The position numbers and the translations under genes were made by a program. A stretch of DNA of 64,000 nt from the NCBI RefSeq assembly GCF_009720365.1, contig NZ_WBZD01000038.1, positions 115,421 to 179,420 on the forward strand, in the 5' to 3' direction. Shown in pieces: positions 16,530 to 27,500 of this stretch. This DNA is from Catellatospora paridis (GTDB lineage Bacteria > Actinomycetota > Actinomycetes > Mycobacteriales > Micromonosporaceae). Positions within the stretch are counted from its first letter, which is position 1. Each line of letters starts with the position of its first letter. The notes beneath the pieces were generated by a model that saw only the letters and a list, made by a program, of their open reading frames with translations, was not told the DNA's origin and searched no databases.

Positions 16530-18235
16530 TGCCGGTGGGCCTCGTCCAGCTCGGTCAGGGCCGAGGCGTCCAGCGGGGCCAGCATGATGGTCTGCTCGTC
16601 GGCGTGCGGCTTGTGTCCGTTCGCGACCGCGTCGACCGGCTCCGCGTCGTCGCCGAGCAGCGGCCGGCCGGCCGGCTCGACGGGCGCGGTCTCGCCGTCG
16701 GTGCTGGACGTGGTGCGGCGGGCCCGGTGCGGCAGGCGCGGCATCATCACGCCGCCCAGCAGGGGAGTGCCGACCCGGCGCAGCTGCTCGGCGGCGTCGG
16801 CGACCTCGGGGCGGCTGGTGCGCCGGGTCTCCACCGCGAGGATCGCGGCATCGGCGAGGCTGGCCAGGCTCTGCGCGTCGGCGCTGGCGGAGGTGGAGGG
16901 GGCCTCGACCACCAGGTAGTCGGCGTGGGCGCGCAGCGTGGTGATGATGTCGCGAAGCGCGTGCGACTGCAGCATGCCTGCCGCGGTGGCGGTGCCGCCG
17001 GTGGTGATGACGTGCAGCGAGGGCGTACGCGCGGCGCGCTGCGTCGATTCGGCGAGGCTGACCCGGCCGGCCAGCACCTCGGACAGTCCCGGGGTCGGCG
17101 CGACGCCGACGAGCCGGGCCAGCGGCGCTGCTTCGGTCAGCGAGTCGGGCAGCTGCGCGCCGATGAGCACGACCTCCGCGCCGGTGCGCGACAGCGCCGC
17201 GGCGAGGTTGGCGGCGACCAGGGTCGCCGCCGGGCCGCGGCTCGCGCCGGTGACCACGACGACCTGCTCGCCGGGGCGGAACGCCGCGACGACCTCGTTG
17301 CGCAGCCGGTTGAAGGCGCGCCCGCCGGGGCTGAACGGGGTGAAGATCTCGGTGCAGCCGGCGCCCTTGCCGGGCACCGCGCCGAGCACCGCCACGCCGC
17401 TGCGGACCAGGTCTCGGCCGGCCCGCACGCGGCGGTCCAGGCGCTCGCGCAGGGCCGCCACGCCGAGCCCGGCCAGCAGGCCGAGCAGCGCGCCCGCGGC
17501 GTAGTTGACCGCCGCCGTCGGCTTCACCGGTCGGCTCGGCACGCGGGCCTCGCGGATCACGGTGCCGGCGCTGACGGTCTCGGTGGCCAGCTGGTTCACC
17601 TTGTTGTTGAGCTGGTTGATCTGGGTCACCGTGGTGTCGCGCTGGCTGTCCAGGGTGGCGTAGTTCGAGCTCTTCGGGTTCGCGCCGGAGAGCTTGCCGT
17701 TGATCTTCGTGAGGTCCTCGGTGAGGTCCTTGATCTTGTCCCGCAGCGCGGCTGCCTGCCGCTCCAGCTCCGCTTTGGCGTTGCCCTCGCGGTTGGCCAG
17801 GTAGGACTGCGCGAACGCCTTGGCCCCGGCCTGCGCCTGCGCTGGCTCCGACGCCGCGTAGTTGATCTGGAGCACGGCGGTGTTCGGCGGCACCTCGACC
17901 GAGACCGCCCCCGCGAGCACGTCGACGTCCTCGCGCTGGAGCACCTTGGCGGCCCCGGCGACGACGGCGGTGGAGCGCATGAGCTGCGCCTCGGTGTCCA
18001 GGTTGATCTCGTCGCGGGTGCGGCCGCCTGAGACGTTGGCGTCGAGGCCCGCCGGCCGTACCAGCACCGACGCCGTGGAGACGTACTCGCGCGGCAGCGA
18101 TTCGTTGTACGCCGCGCCCGCGGCGGTGCCTGCCAGTGTCAGCAGGACGGCGATCCACCAGTGACGGGCGATCAAACCCAGGTAGTCGCTCATGTCGTAC
18201 GACGAGGGGGGTGGCCCGGCGTATGTCGCGTCCAC
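16526..18235 (-). CDS. Wzz-like chain-length determinant with a degenerate BY-kinase domain
   Basis: 569 residues. The first transmembrane segment is at about 28-46 (WWIAVLLTLAGTAAGAAY), then a periplasmic-type domain with a coiled-coil stretch (160-235), a second segment near 245-265 (AAGALLGLLAGLGVAAL), and a cytoplasmic P-loop-like domain from 310. The Walker A position reads VVVTGASRGPAATLVAANLA without Lys. The A' position (VVLIGAQLPD) and B position (YLVVEAPSTS) lack the usual Asp. It should control polymer length but probably cannot phosphorylate. Leads the leftward unit, with the polymerase overlapping its 3' end. Confidence 0.88.
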   Translation of the reverse strand: MDATYAGPPPSSYDMSDYLGLIARHWWIAVLLTLAGTAAGAAYNESLPREYVSTASVLVRPAGLDANVSGGRTRDEINLDTEAQLMRSTAVVAGAAKVLQREDVDVLAGAVSVEVPPNTAVLQINYAASEPAQAQAGAKAFAQSYLANREGNAKAELERQAAALRDKIKDLTEDLTKINGKLSGANPKSSNYATLDSQRDTTVTQINQLNNKVNQLATETVSAGTVIREARVPSRPVKPTAAVNYAAGALLGLLAGLGVAALRERLDRRVRAGRDLVRSGVAVLGAVPGKGAGCTEIFTPFSPGGRAFNRLRNEVVAAFRPGEQVVVVTGASRGPAATLVAANLAAALSRTGAEVVLIGAQLPDSLTEAAPLARLVGVAPTPGLSEVLAGRVSLAESTQRAARTPSLHVITTGGTATAAGMLQSHALRDIITTLRAHADYLVVEAPSTSASADAQSLASLADAAILAVETRRTSRPEVADAAEQLRRVGTPLLGGVMMPRLPHRARRTTSSTDGETAPVEPAGRPLLGDDAEPVDAVANGHKPHADEQTIMLAPLDASALTELDEAHRQ

Positions 18236-18492
18236 GGCGTGTGGCCCTTCTCCGGCGTTGTTGCGTCCGGTGAGGTCAACGGTCCGGCGGTAACGACGTA
18301 ACTAGGCATATCGGCCGATACACCACGAACTACTGTTGATGCAGGTGAGAGGCCCTGGAAGGAAGTAAGCGTCAGTAAGCGCGTTCTTTGGCGAAAAGCT
18401 CGCAAACAAGACACAACGGTTATGATGCCCTTGAGGGTACGCAGAATCGGACAGAAATCTGAGTGCCTACTTTCGGGGGAAGGGGCGACCTG
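18236..18492. promoter_or_regulatory. Divergent promoter region between Wzz-like and GH26 genes
   Basis: A 257-base gap, more A/T-rich than the genes, feeds the leftward polysaccharide operon and the rightward GH26 gene. A GTAAGCG direct repeat lies near 18366-18382. GAAGGGG just before 18493 is the ribosome site of the rightward gene. No single promoter hexamer stands out, and no known operator was recognised. Confidence 0.4.
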
Positions 18493-21000
18493 ATGAACAG
18501 GACGCGTTTCGGCATCGCGGTCACCGTCACCATGTCCACGCTGGCCTCGGCCGTGCTGCTGGGTCTGGTGGCTGGGCGGCTGTCCGCGCCACCGACGCGG
18601 GTCACCGTGTCCGAGGACTCGTACACGATGAGCACCGAACCCGGCGTCACCGCGGGAAGCCGGCTCACCCTCACCGCGGGCGGGGTGGGCGGCGGCGCCG
18701 CGGTCAGCTACCTCAAGTTCGACGTCAAGCTGCCGACCGGCCGCCAGCCGAAGAAGGTCTGGCTGTGGCTCGGCCGGCACAGCGGTCCGCTGCCGCGGCT
18801 GGTCGAGCTGACCAGCGTCCCGGACACCCGCTGGCGGGAGGGCACCCTCACCGCCGCCACCGCGCCCCGGCTGGGCAACGTGGTGTCCAGCGTCGCGCCG
18901 GGCCGCTTCGACCGCGCGGTCGCCTTCGACGTCACCCGCGTCGTCCGCCGCTCCGGCCGGTACGCCTTCGCGATCACGGCGCCGAGTGGCACCGAAGCCG
19001 CCCAGTTCGTGGCCGGCGAAGCGGGCCTCGAGAGCACCACCACCGGCCCGCCGACCATCACCTTCGAATGGAACGAGCCGGCCTCGCCGACCCTGCCGCC
19101 GCCGGTCGACCGGCCCACGATCGCGCCGAGCCCGTCCGGGACGCCTGAGCCGGAGCCCACCGTCACCCCGTGGCCAGGCACGACGTTCGACCCGAGCGCG
19201 ACGCCCATGCCGTCCACCGCGCCCGCGCCGTCGACTGCGGCCGACCCGGTGACCGACCCGAGCCCCGTGCCGACGGGAACCTACGCGACCGACCCGGTCT
19301 ACGAACCCGACCCCGAGCCGAGCCTGCCGGACCCGAGCGACGCGCCGGTGGACCCCGGCCTGCCCGGTGACCCGAGCCCGTCGACCGAACCCGGCCCCGA
19401 GCCCGGTGCCGAACCGGGCCCGAGCACCGAACCCGGCCAGCAGCCCAGCCCGGACCCGGCCACCGAGCCGAGTCCCGACCCGGACCCGGCCACCGAGCCC
19501 AGCCCCGACCCGGGCACGCCGCCCGGCGAGCCGAGCCCGGAACCCGGGCCCGGCACCGAGCCGGGCACCGGTCCCGAACCGGGCTCCGAGCCGAGCGCGG
19601 ACCCCGGTCCCGGCAGCCCGCCGAGCCCTGACCCCGGCACCGAGCCCGGTCCTGCTCCCGGCCCCGACCCCGGTCCCGGCCAGCCCGATCCCGGCACCCA
19701 GCCGGGCCCCGAGCCGAGTCCCGGCGTCCCGCCGGTCAGCGAGCCGACCGAGCCGCCGGCGACCGACCCGGGCCTGCCGCCGGTGATCGACCCGAGCCTG
19801 CCGCCGGTCACCGACCCGAGCACGCCGCCCACGACCGACCCGGGCCAGCCGCCCGTCACGGACCCGAGCCTGCCGCCGACCACGGACCCGAGCGCGCCGC
19901 CCGTCACGGACCCGAGCCTGCCGCCGACCACGGACCCGAGCGCGCCGCCCGCGACCGACCCGAGCGCGCCGCCGTCGACCGACCCGAGCGCGGGTCCGAC
20001 CGTGCCGCCGACCTCGCCCTCGCCGTCGACCGACCCGAACCTGCCGGTGGACTGCGTCATCGGGCAGGCGCTGGTGCCGACCTGCGGGGCGCTCTGGGGC
20101 GTCGCGCCGGGGGCGCACACCTCGCAGAACCGCATTCAGGCGCTGCACGAGTTCGAGCGGCGCACCAACCGCCAGCAGGTCGTCTACCACGCGTACCACC
20201 GCGGCACCTCGCTGTTCCCCACGGCGGACGAGCTGTCCCTCGTCAGGGACCCGCTGCACAAGCGGGTGCTGTTCCTCAACTGGAAGCCGCAGGGCGTCAG
20301 CTGGGCCGGCATCGCCCGCGGCGACGGTCGCACCGAGGCCTACCTGGACCGGCTGGCGTTGCACATCCGCGGCTCGCTGCAGGACCAGTTCTTCTTCACG
20401 ATGAACCACGAGCCGGAGAACGACGTCAACCCGCGGCCGGGCTCCGGGATGACCGCGCAGGACTACGCCGCGGCCTTCCGGCACGTCGTCACGGGGCTGC
20501 GCGCCCGCGGGGTGAGCAACCTGGTCTCGGTGATGTGTTACATGGCCTTCGTGCCGTGGAACGTCAAGAACTGGTTCGAGGACCTGTACCCCGGCGACGA
20601 CGTGGTGGACTGGGTGGCCTGGGACACCTACGCCTACAGCGACCCGGGCTACGGCTACGGCGACTTCGCGGAGATGATGAACCGCAAGTCGGGCAGCCGC
20701 AAGGACTGGCCGGGCTTCTACAACTGGGCCGCGACGTCCTTCCCGGACAAGCCGCTGATGCTCGGCGAGTGGGGGGTGTGGCACTCCCGGTCCAACCCGC
20801 AGCACCAGGCGAGGTTCTTCGACTCGGCCCGGCTGCAGCTGGAGCTGTTCCCGCGGTTGAAGGCGCTGGTCTACTTCGAGTCACCGGCCGCCGAGGAGGG
20901 CCGCAGCTCGATGATCGACATGACCACGACCGGGCTGTCCTCGTTCCAGCAGTTCAGCCGGCACCCGGCCTTCGACATCGTGACCGGCCCGGCCTACTGA
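18493..21000 (+). CDS. Secreted modular GH26-like glycosidase with DNRLRE/CBM96-like domain
   Basis: 835 residues in four parts: an N-terminal signal anchor (about 5-30), a beta-rich DNRLRE/CBM96-like domain (35-195, with SEDSYTMSTEPG and VSYLKFDV), a 320-residue Pro/Asp/Glu/Ser/Thr linker made of short PDPGTEP-like and TDPSLPP-like repeats (about 197-516), and a GH26-like barrel. Likely catalytic glutamates are in MNHEPEND (about 640) and MLGEWGVW (about 759). ATG 18493 has GAAGGGG ahead; GTG 18463 is a weaker choice. The linker would carry the enzyme through the cell wall. Probably acts on the polymer made by the neighbouring genes. Confidence 0.87.
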   Translation: MNRTRFGIAVTVTMSTLASAVLLGLVAGRLSAPPTRVTVSEDSYTMSTEPGVTAGSRLTLTAGGVGGGAAVSYLKFDVKLPTGRQPKKVWLWLGRHSGPLPRLVELTSVPDTRWREGTLTAATAPRLGNVVSSVAPGRFDRAVAFDVTRVVRRSGRYAFAITAPSGTEAAQFVAGEAGLESTTTGPPTITFEWNEPASPTLPPPVDRPTIAPSPSGTPEPEPTVTPWPGTTFDPSATPMPSTAPAPSTAADPVTDPSPVPTGTYATDPVYEPDPEPSLPDPSDAPVDPGLPGDPSPSTEPGPEPGAEPGPSTEPGQQPSPDPATEPSPDPDPATEPSPDPGTPPGEPSPEPGPGTEPGTGPEPGSEPSADPGPGSPPSPDPGTEPGPAPGPDPGPGQPDPGTQPGPEPSPGVPPVSEPTEPPATDPGLPPVIDPSLPPVTDPSTPPTTDPGQPPVTDPSLPPTTDPSAPPVTDPSLPPTTDPSAPPATDPSAPPSTDPSAGPTVPPTSPSPSTDPNLPVDCVIGQALVPTCGALWGVAPGAHTSQNRIQALHEFERRTNRQQVVYHAYHRGTSLFPTADELSLVRDPLHKRVLFLNWKPQGVSWAGIARGDGRTEAYLDRLALHIRGSLQDQFFFTMNHEPENDVNPRPGSGMTAQDYAAAFRHVVTGLRARGVSNLVSVMCYMAFVPWNVKNWFEDLYPGDDVVDWVAWDTYAYSDPGYGYGDFAEMMNRKSGSRKDWPGFYNWAATSFPDKPLMLGEWGVWHSRSNPQHQARFFDSARLQLELFPRLKALVYFESPAAEEGRSSMIDMTTTGLSSFQQFSRHPAFDIVTGPAY

Positions 21001-21014
21001 GCAGAGCACGGATC

Positions 21015-21045
21015 GCGACGGCCCGCCCCGCTGGCGGGCCGTCGC
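21015..21045. terminator. Bidirectional hairpin between GH26 and APS kinase genes
   Basis: Perfect 13-base arms (21015-21027 and 21033-21045) with a 5-base loop lie in the 49-base gap between two convergent stop codons. There is no T run, as is common for actinobacterial terminators. Confidence 0.8.
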
Positions 21046-21049
21046 GCTG

Positions 21050-22570
21050 TCAGCTGCGGGGGTTGATCCAGCCCTCTTCGCCCAGGAACACCAGCACGGT
21101 GTCGACGGCGTCGTCGATGGAGCCCTCCGAGGTGTCGAGCACCAGCTCGGCGTCGGTGGGCACCTCGTACGGGTCGTCGACGCCGGTCATCCCGGTGATC
21201 TGGCCGGCGCGGGCGCGGGCGTAGAGGCCCTTGCGGTCGCGCTGCTCGCAGACCTCGATCGGGGTGGCCACGTGCACCAGCACGAAGTCGGCGCCGGCGG
21301 CGGTGGCCATGGCGCGGGCGTTGGCGCGGGCGCTGGCGTACGGCGCGATCGGGCAGCAGATGGCCATGCCGCCGTGGCGGGCCGTCTCCGCGGCGACCCA
21401 GCCGATGCGGCGGATGTTGAGGTCGCGGTCGGCCTTGCTGAACCCGAGCCCGGCGCTCAGCTCGCGGCGCACCACGTCGCCGTCGAGCACGGTCAGGCTG
21501 CGCTCGCCGGTCTCCAGCAGCGCGTCGGCCACGCCGCTGGCCACCGTGGACTTGCCGGAGCCGCTGAACCCGGTGAAGAACAGCACCACGCCGCGCTGGC
21601 GGCGGGGCGGGCGAGCCTTGGACAGCTCGCGGGCCACCGCGGGCGGGGTGTGCCACTCGGGCAGCGGCAGGCCGTCGTCGAGCAGCCCGGCGATCTCCTC
21701 GTCGGTGAGCGCGATGCGCTCGAACCGCTCGGGGACCTCGTCGCGGTCGCGCCACTGGCCGTCGCGGCTGTCGTAGACGAGCTCGCGCGGGATCAGCACG
21801 CGCGGCCCGCCGCCGGACATCGTGGCCGCGGTCCCGAGCAGGTGGGTGACGCCGTACGCGGCGGCGACCCGGGCCCGGACCAGGGTGTCGGTGACCTCGT
21901 CGCCGCGGCTGGTCAGCGGGATGGCCACGATCACGGGCTCGTTCATCCGGTCGCGCGCGGCGAGCACGCAGCGGACCAGCGACTCCGAGGTCAGGCCATC
22001 GGGGCCGGGGTGGCCGACCGGCACCAGCACCACGAGCTGCGCGTTGAGCTGGCGGGCGGCGTGGTTGAGCTGGGCGAGCTGCGGGCGGTGCAGCGGCCGG
22101 TCGGCGAAGTAGCCGAGCACCCGCTGCGCGGTGAGCTGTTCCCGGACGTGCTGGGTGGGCACCCGCAGCCGGTCGAACGGGGCCCGCCCGCCGTCGCCGT
22201 ACGCGGTGACCGGGCCGGCGACGCCGCACCAGCCCTCACGCGTCGGCCACACCTCGGCGACGTCGAGCCGCGCGACGGGCGCACCTTCGGCGTCGGTCAG
22301 CACCAGCGGCGGCGCCTCGGCGACGTCGATGCCGTCCAGCATCCCGGCCGGCACCTCCAGCTTCACCTGCAGCGGCCAGGGGCGACCGTCGACGAGCCGG
22401 GAGGTCGCGGCCACCGACCGGAGGTCGTCCCGGCCCAGGAAACCGCCGAGCGGCGCGTATGCCCCGGCCAGCAGCAATTCGAGGTCGGACAGCTCGGTCG
22501 GGTTGGGGGTCCACGTGGGGGCACCACGCAGCGCCTCGTCGCCGATCACCCGTTCGCTCCGCTCGCTCAC
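21050..22570 (-). CDS. cysC: APS kinase with a degenerate ATP-sulfurylase-like N-terminal domain
   Basis: 506 residues. The C-terminal 180 residues are a full adenylylsulfate kinase: P-loop GFSGSGKST near 332-340, LDGDVVRREL, FSKADRDLNIRRIGWVA, and DRKGLYARARAG. It makes PAPS, the donor used by the two sulfotransferases upstream. The N-terminal 310 residues follow the ATP sulfurylase fold, but the QxRN and HxxH signatures are changed (YFADRPLHRPQ), so it is probably catalytically dead. GTG at 22570 has GGAG five bases before it. The first residues, SERSERVI, resemble the junction mini-ORFs described at 31064. Confidence 0.9.
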   Translation of the reverse strand: MSERSERVIGDEALRGAPTWTPNPTELSDLELLLAGAYAPLGGFLGRDDLRSVAATSRLVDGRPWPLQVKLEVPAGMLDGIDVAEAPPLVLTDAEGAPVARLDVAEVWPTREGWCGVAGPVTAYGDGGRAPFDRLRVPTQHVREQLTAQRVLGYFADRPLHRPQLAQLNHAARQLNAQLVVLVPVGHPGPDGLTSESLVRCVLAARDRMNEPVIVAIPLTSRGDEVTDTLVRARVAAAYGVTHLLGTAATMSGGGPRVLIPRELVYDSRDGQWRDRDEVPERFERIALTDEEIAGLLDDGLPLPEWHTPPAVARELSKARPPRRQRGVVLFFTGFSGSGKSTVASGVADALLETGERSLTVLDGDVVRRELSAGLGFSKADRDLNIRRIGWVAAETARHGGMAICCPIAPYASARANARAMATAAGADFVLVHVATPIEVCEQRDRKGLYARARAGQITGMTGVDDPYEVPTDAELVLDTSEGSIDDAVDTVLVFLGEEGWINPRS

Positions 22571-22704
22571 GTCTGCTCCTGCCTCCCCCGAGCCGGCACC
22601 GCAATCGCGACGCTCCGCTGTCGCCCATGACCGACAGGTGACAAGTGTGGCAGCAGCGCGCACCGCGGTCGAGTGCATCATGCCCATGATGAGATCGTGC
22701 CGCG

Positions 22705-22759
22705 GTTTCGGCGAAGTAACGCCCACCAATATGTCCGGTAGGCGCAACTTCGCCGAAAC
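22705..22759. terminator. Hairpin downstream of ppc
   Basis: GTTTCGGCGAAGT (22705-22717) and its exact reverse complement (22747-22759) form 13-base arms around a 29-base centre that can pair further through GCGCC/GGCGC-type bases. It begins 12 bases beyond the ppc stop, so a terminator is the simplest reading. An operator for cysC, which starts on the other side, cannot be excluded. Confidence 0.6.
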
Positions 22760-22770
22760 ATTCGGTCCGG

Positions 22771-25581
<2,811 letters not shown>

Positions 25582-25709
25582 CGCGCTGTTCCTTCCGTGG
25601 GTACGAAGGACGGCGCTGTCCTGCGCTGGATGCTACTGCCCTGATGACCTATGCGGCGGTGTGACGCGGGCCATCCCATTATTCGCGATCATCTCCGCCC
25701 CACCCTCTC

Positions 25710-25784
25710 GATCGCCCGACTTGCCCGGCACCTGTGCGTATCTTGAACGCGCATTCGCCCAGGTGCCTGGCAAGTCGAGCGATC
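25710..25784. repeat. 75-base palindromic repeat R2, copy 1
   Basis: A 75-base element with 25-base inverted arms starting and ending in GATC, between the divergent-facing ends of ppc's promoter side and the SDR stop. Read on the minus strand it aligns along its full length with the copy at 34684-34758, including the central block GGCGAA...AGATACGCACA. Arms pair with only a few G-U or mismatched positions. Confidence 0.85.
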
Positions 25785-25804
25785 ACCGACGGGGCGGGGC
25801 GGAG

Positions 25805-26578
25805 TCAGGCGACGTGGGTGCCCCAGCCGCCGGCGGAGTCGACGATCTGGCCGGTGATCCACTCGGCGTCGGGGGAGCAGAGCCAGCCGACGAGTTTCGC
25901 GGTGTCGGCGGGGGTGCCCCAGCGTTTGGTGGGGAAGCGGTCGCGGACCCAGGCGTGGGTCTCGGGGTCCGCCCAGCCGGTGTCGTTGGGGCCCGGGTTG
26001 ACCGCGTTCACGGTGACGCCGCGCCCGGCCAGCAGCACGGAGAAGTCCCGGGTCAGATACTCGATCGCGGCCTTGCTGGCGGCGTACGCCAGCTCGCCGG
26101 TCATCGGCCCGAGCCGCTGCCCCGAGGTGAACAGCACGATCCGGCCCGGCCGGGCGTCGTCGTGCGCCGCGGCGTACGCCTGCACCAGCAGCATGTTGGC
26201 GCGCACGTTCACGGTCAGGTGCCGGTCGATCTCGGCGGCGGCCAGCTCGCCCAGCGGCGTGTGCGTGGAGTAGGTGTGGCAGGACACCAGCGTGTCGACC
26301 CCGCCGAAACGCTCGACGGCGGCCGTGACCAGCGCCTCCGGCCCGCCCGGCGCGGCCAGGTCGAACGGCTGCCAGTGCACGTCCGGCCCCAGTTCGTCGG
26401 CCAGCCCGGCCGGGTCGCCGCCCGACAGACCCTGCTCGGCGTCGTACGCCGGATGACCGGTGATCATGACGCGGTAGCCGTCGGCGACCAGTCGCCGGGC
26501 CACCGCCGCACCGATGTTGGCGGTCCGCCCGACTCCGGTGACGAGAGCGACAGGCCGATATACAAGATCATTACTCAT
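25805..26578 (-). CDS. Short-chain dehydrogenase/reductase
   Basis: 257 residues of the classical SDR fold: cofactor loop VTGVGRTANIGAAVA near 12-26 (an unusual spacing of the glycines), LFTSGQ (catalytic Ser region), YAASKAA (catalytic Tyr-x3-Lys, about 158-162) and VNAVNPGPNDTGW. The variant glycine loop resembles that of enoyl-ACP-reductase-like SDRs. Substrate cannot be named. ATG at 26578 has TATCGT (minus strand, 26591-26586) 7 bases upstream and no Shine-Dalgarno, so it is probably leaderless; the longer open frame upstream is not used. Confidence 0.88.
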   Translation of the reverse strand: MSNDLVYRPVALVTGVGRTANIGAAVARRLVADGYRVMITGHPAYDAEQGLSGGDPAGLADELGPDVHWQPFDLAAPGGPEALVTAAVERFGGVDTLVSCHTYSTHTPLGELAAAEIDRHLTVNVRANMLLVQAYAAAHDDARPGRIVLFTSGQRLGPMTGELAYAASKAAIEYLTRDFSVLLAGRGVTVNAVNPGPNDTGWADPETHAWVRDRFPTKRWGTPADTAKLVGWLCSPDAEWITGQIVDSAGGWGTHVA

Positions 26579-26585
26579 CGGCCAG

Positions 26586-26591
26586 ACGATA
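26586..26591 (-). promoter_or_regulatory. Leaderless -10 hexamer for the SDR gene
   Basis: TATCGT on the minus strand, 7 bases before the ATG at 26578, in an A/T-rich stretch with no ribosome-binding sequence. Confidence 0.5.
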
Positions 26592-26807
26592 ATGAGACCG
26601 CGGAAACCGGTGCAAGTGACAATTCGCGGTGGTGAGTGTTTCCACAGGTGGGGGAGTGTACGGCAGTGTTTCGGCAGCGTACGGCAGCAGGTGCGCGGCG
26701 GTTCGGCAGCGCGATGCCGCAAGATCGTCGTCGTAACCCGCCCCGACCGGTTGCCGCCTGCGCGGACGGTTCGAGGGCGAACTTTCCGTGCGAGAAAGAG
26801 GAACCCT

Positions 26808-27260
26808 ATGCGTCGTGTGCTCGCGGCCGTCTTCCTGAGCGGTGCGCTGCTCGCCACCGCCGCCTGCGGCGCCGAGGCCGAGCCGGAGGCCGCGGCCCCG
26901 GACTACTCGGCCAACACCAAGACCGTCTGCACCGCGCTGGAGGAGGTGCTCTCCGGCAAGACCCTGGAGAAGCAGACCTCCGACGCGCTGGCGGCGGCGC
27001 TCAAGGACAAGAAGACCGAGGCCGAGATCGAGAAGGCCTCGATCGAGGTCATGCAGGGCATCTTCACCGACTGGGCGGCCGGCATCGAGGCCGAAGGGGC
27101 CAAGGCTGAGGACCCGCAGCTCAAGGCCGACGTCAAGGGCTTCGCCGACGCGCTCAAGGCCGAGGTCGCCAAGATCGCGAAGCTGGACGACGCCGACAAG
27201 GTCATGGACGCCGCGACCGTCACCGCCGCCGGCGAGAAGCTCGACAAGTACTGCGCCTGA
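26808..27260 (+). CDS. Small secreted lipoprotein
   Basis: 150 residues. The N-terminus MRRVLAAVFLSGALLATAAC is a lipoprotein signal ending in lipobox Cys20. The mature part is mostly helical and rich in Lys, Glu and Ala (KDKKTEAEIEKASIEV; LKAEVAKIAKLDDADKV), with a final Cys (CTALEEV near 45 and KYCA at the end) that could form a disulfide. No family was recognised. ATG at 26808 has AGAGGA 6 bases upstream. Monocistronic, with a strong hairpin terminator after it. It probably sits at the outer face of the membrane. Confidence 0.85.
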   Translation: MRRVLAAVFLSGALLATAACGAEAEPEAAAPDYSANTKTVCTALEEVLSGKTLEKQTSDALAAALKDKKTEAEIEKASIEVMQGIFTDWAAGIEAEGAKAEDPQLKADVKGFADALKAEVAKIAKLDDADKVMDAATVTAAGEKLDKYCA

Positions 27261-27297
27261 CGGCCACGCCAGGCCCGCGCCGGGCGGCGCCGCCGTG

Positions 27298-27331
27298 AAC
27301 CGCGCCCGTCCGCACGTGGACGGGCGCGGTT
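27298..27331 (+). terminator. Terminator after the small lipoprotein
   Basis: 14-base perfect arms (27298-27311 and 27318-27331) with a 6-base loop. The right arm ends in TT and continues TTCG. Placed 37 bases after the stop. Confidence 0.85.
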
Positions 27332-27405
27332 TCGCGTCCGCCGGGGCAAGACCGTTCCCGGCGGACGCCGCGCGTCAGGGGCGTAAACCGGTCGGCGGGC
27401 AGGAG

Positions 27406-27452
27406 TAGGCTCGACGACGAAACCCCGTACCTGCCTGGTTGCGGGGCTTTCG
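27406..27452 (+). promoter_or_regulatory. mfd promoter and 5' leader hairpin
   Basis: TAGGCT at 27406-27411 is a good -10 hexamer. Immediately after the expected start site lies a hairpin with arms CGAAACCCCG (27418-27427) and CGGGGCTTTCG (27442-27452), one bulged base, and a 14-base loop. The leader to GTG 27501 is about 80 bases. It could be a weak attenuator or an RNA-stabilising 5' stem. Confidence 0.4.
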
Positions 27453-27500
27453 CCGTGGCTTGCCATGGTCCGTGCCTACCGGGCGGGAAGGCGCTTACCC

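Noticed and set aside
15099..18158. A 1019-residue reading for the polymerase gene
   Set aside because: The first half is out of frame with the Wzz-like gene and Arg-rich; the true start is ATG 16529.
18236..18492. A riboswitch in the divergent promoter region
   Set aside because: No known riboswitch core (for example c-di-GMP, cobalamin or glycine type) could be matched by eye.
6181..22570. The locus as a secondary-metabolite glycosylation cluster
   Set aside because: No PKS, NRPS or aglycone gene is present, while flippase, polymerase and Wzz-like genes are typical of polymer export.
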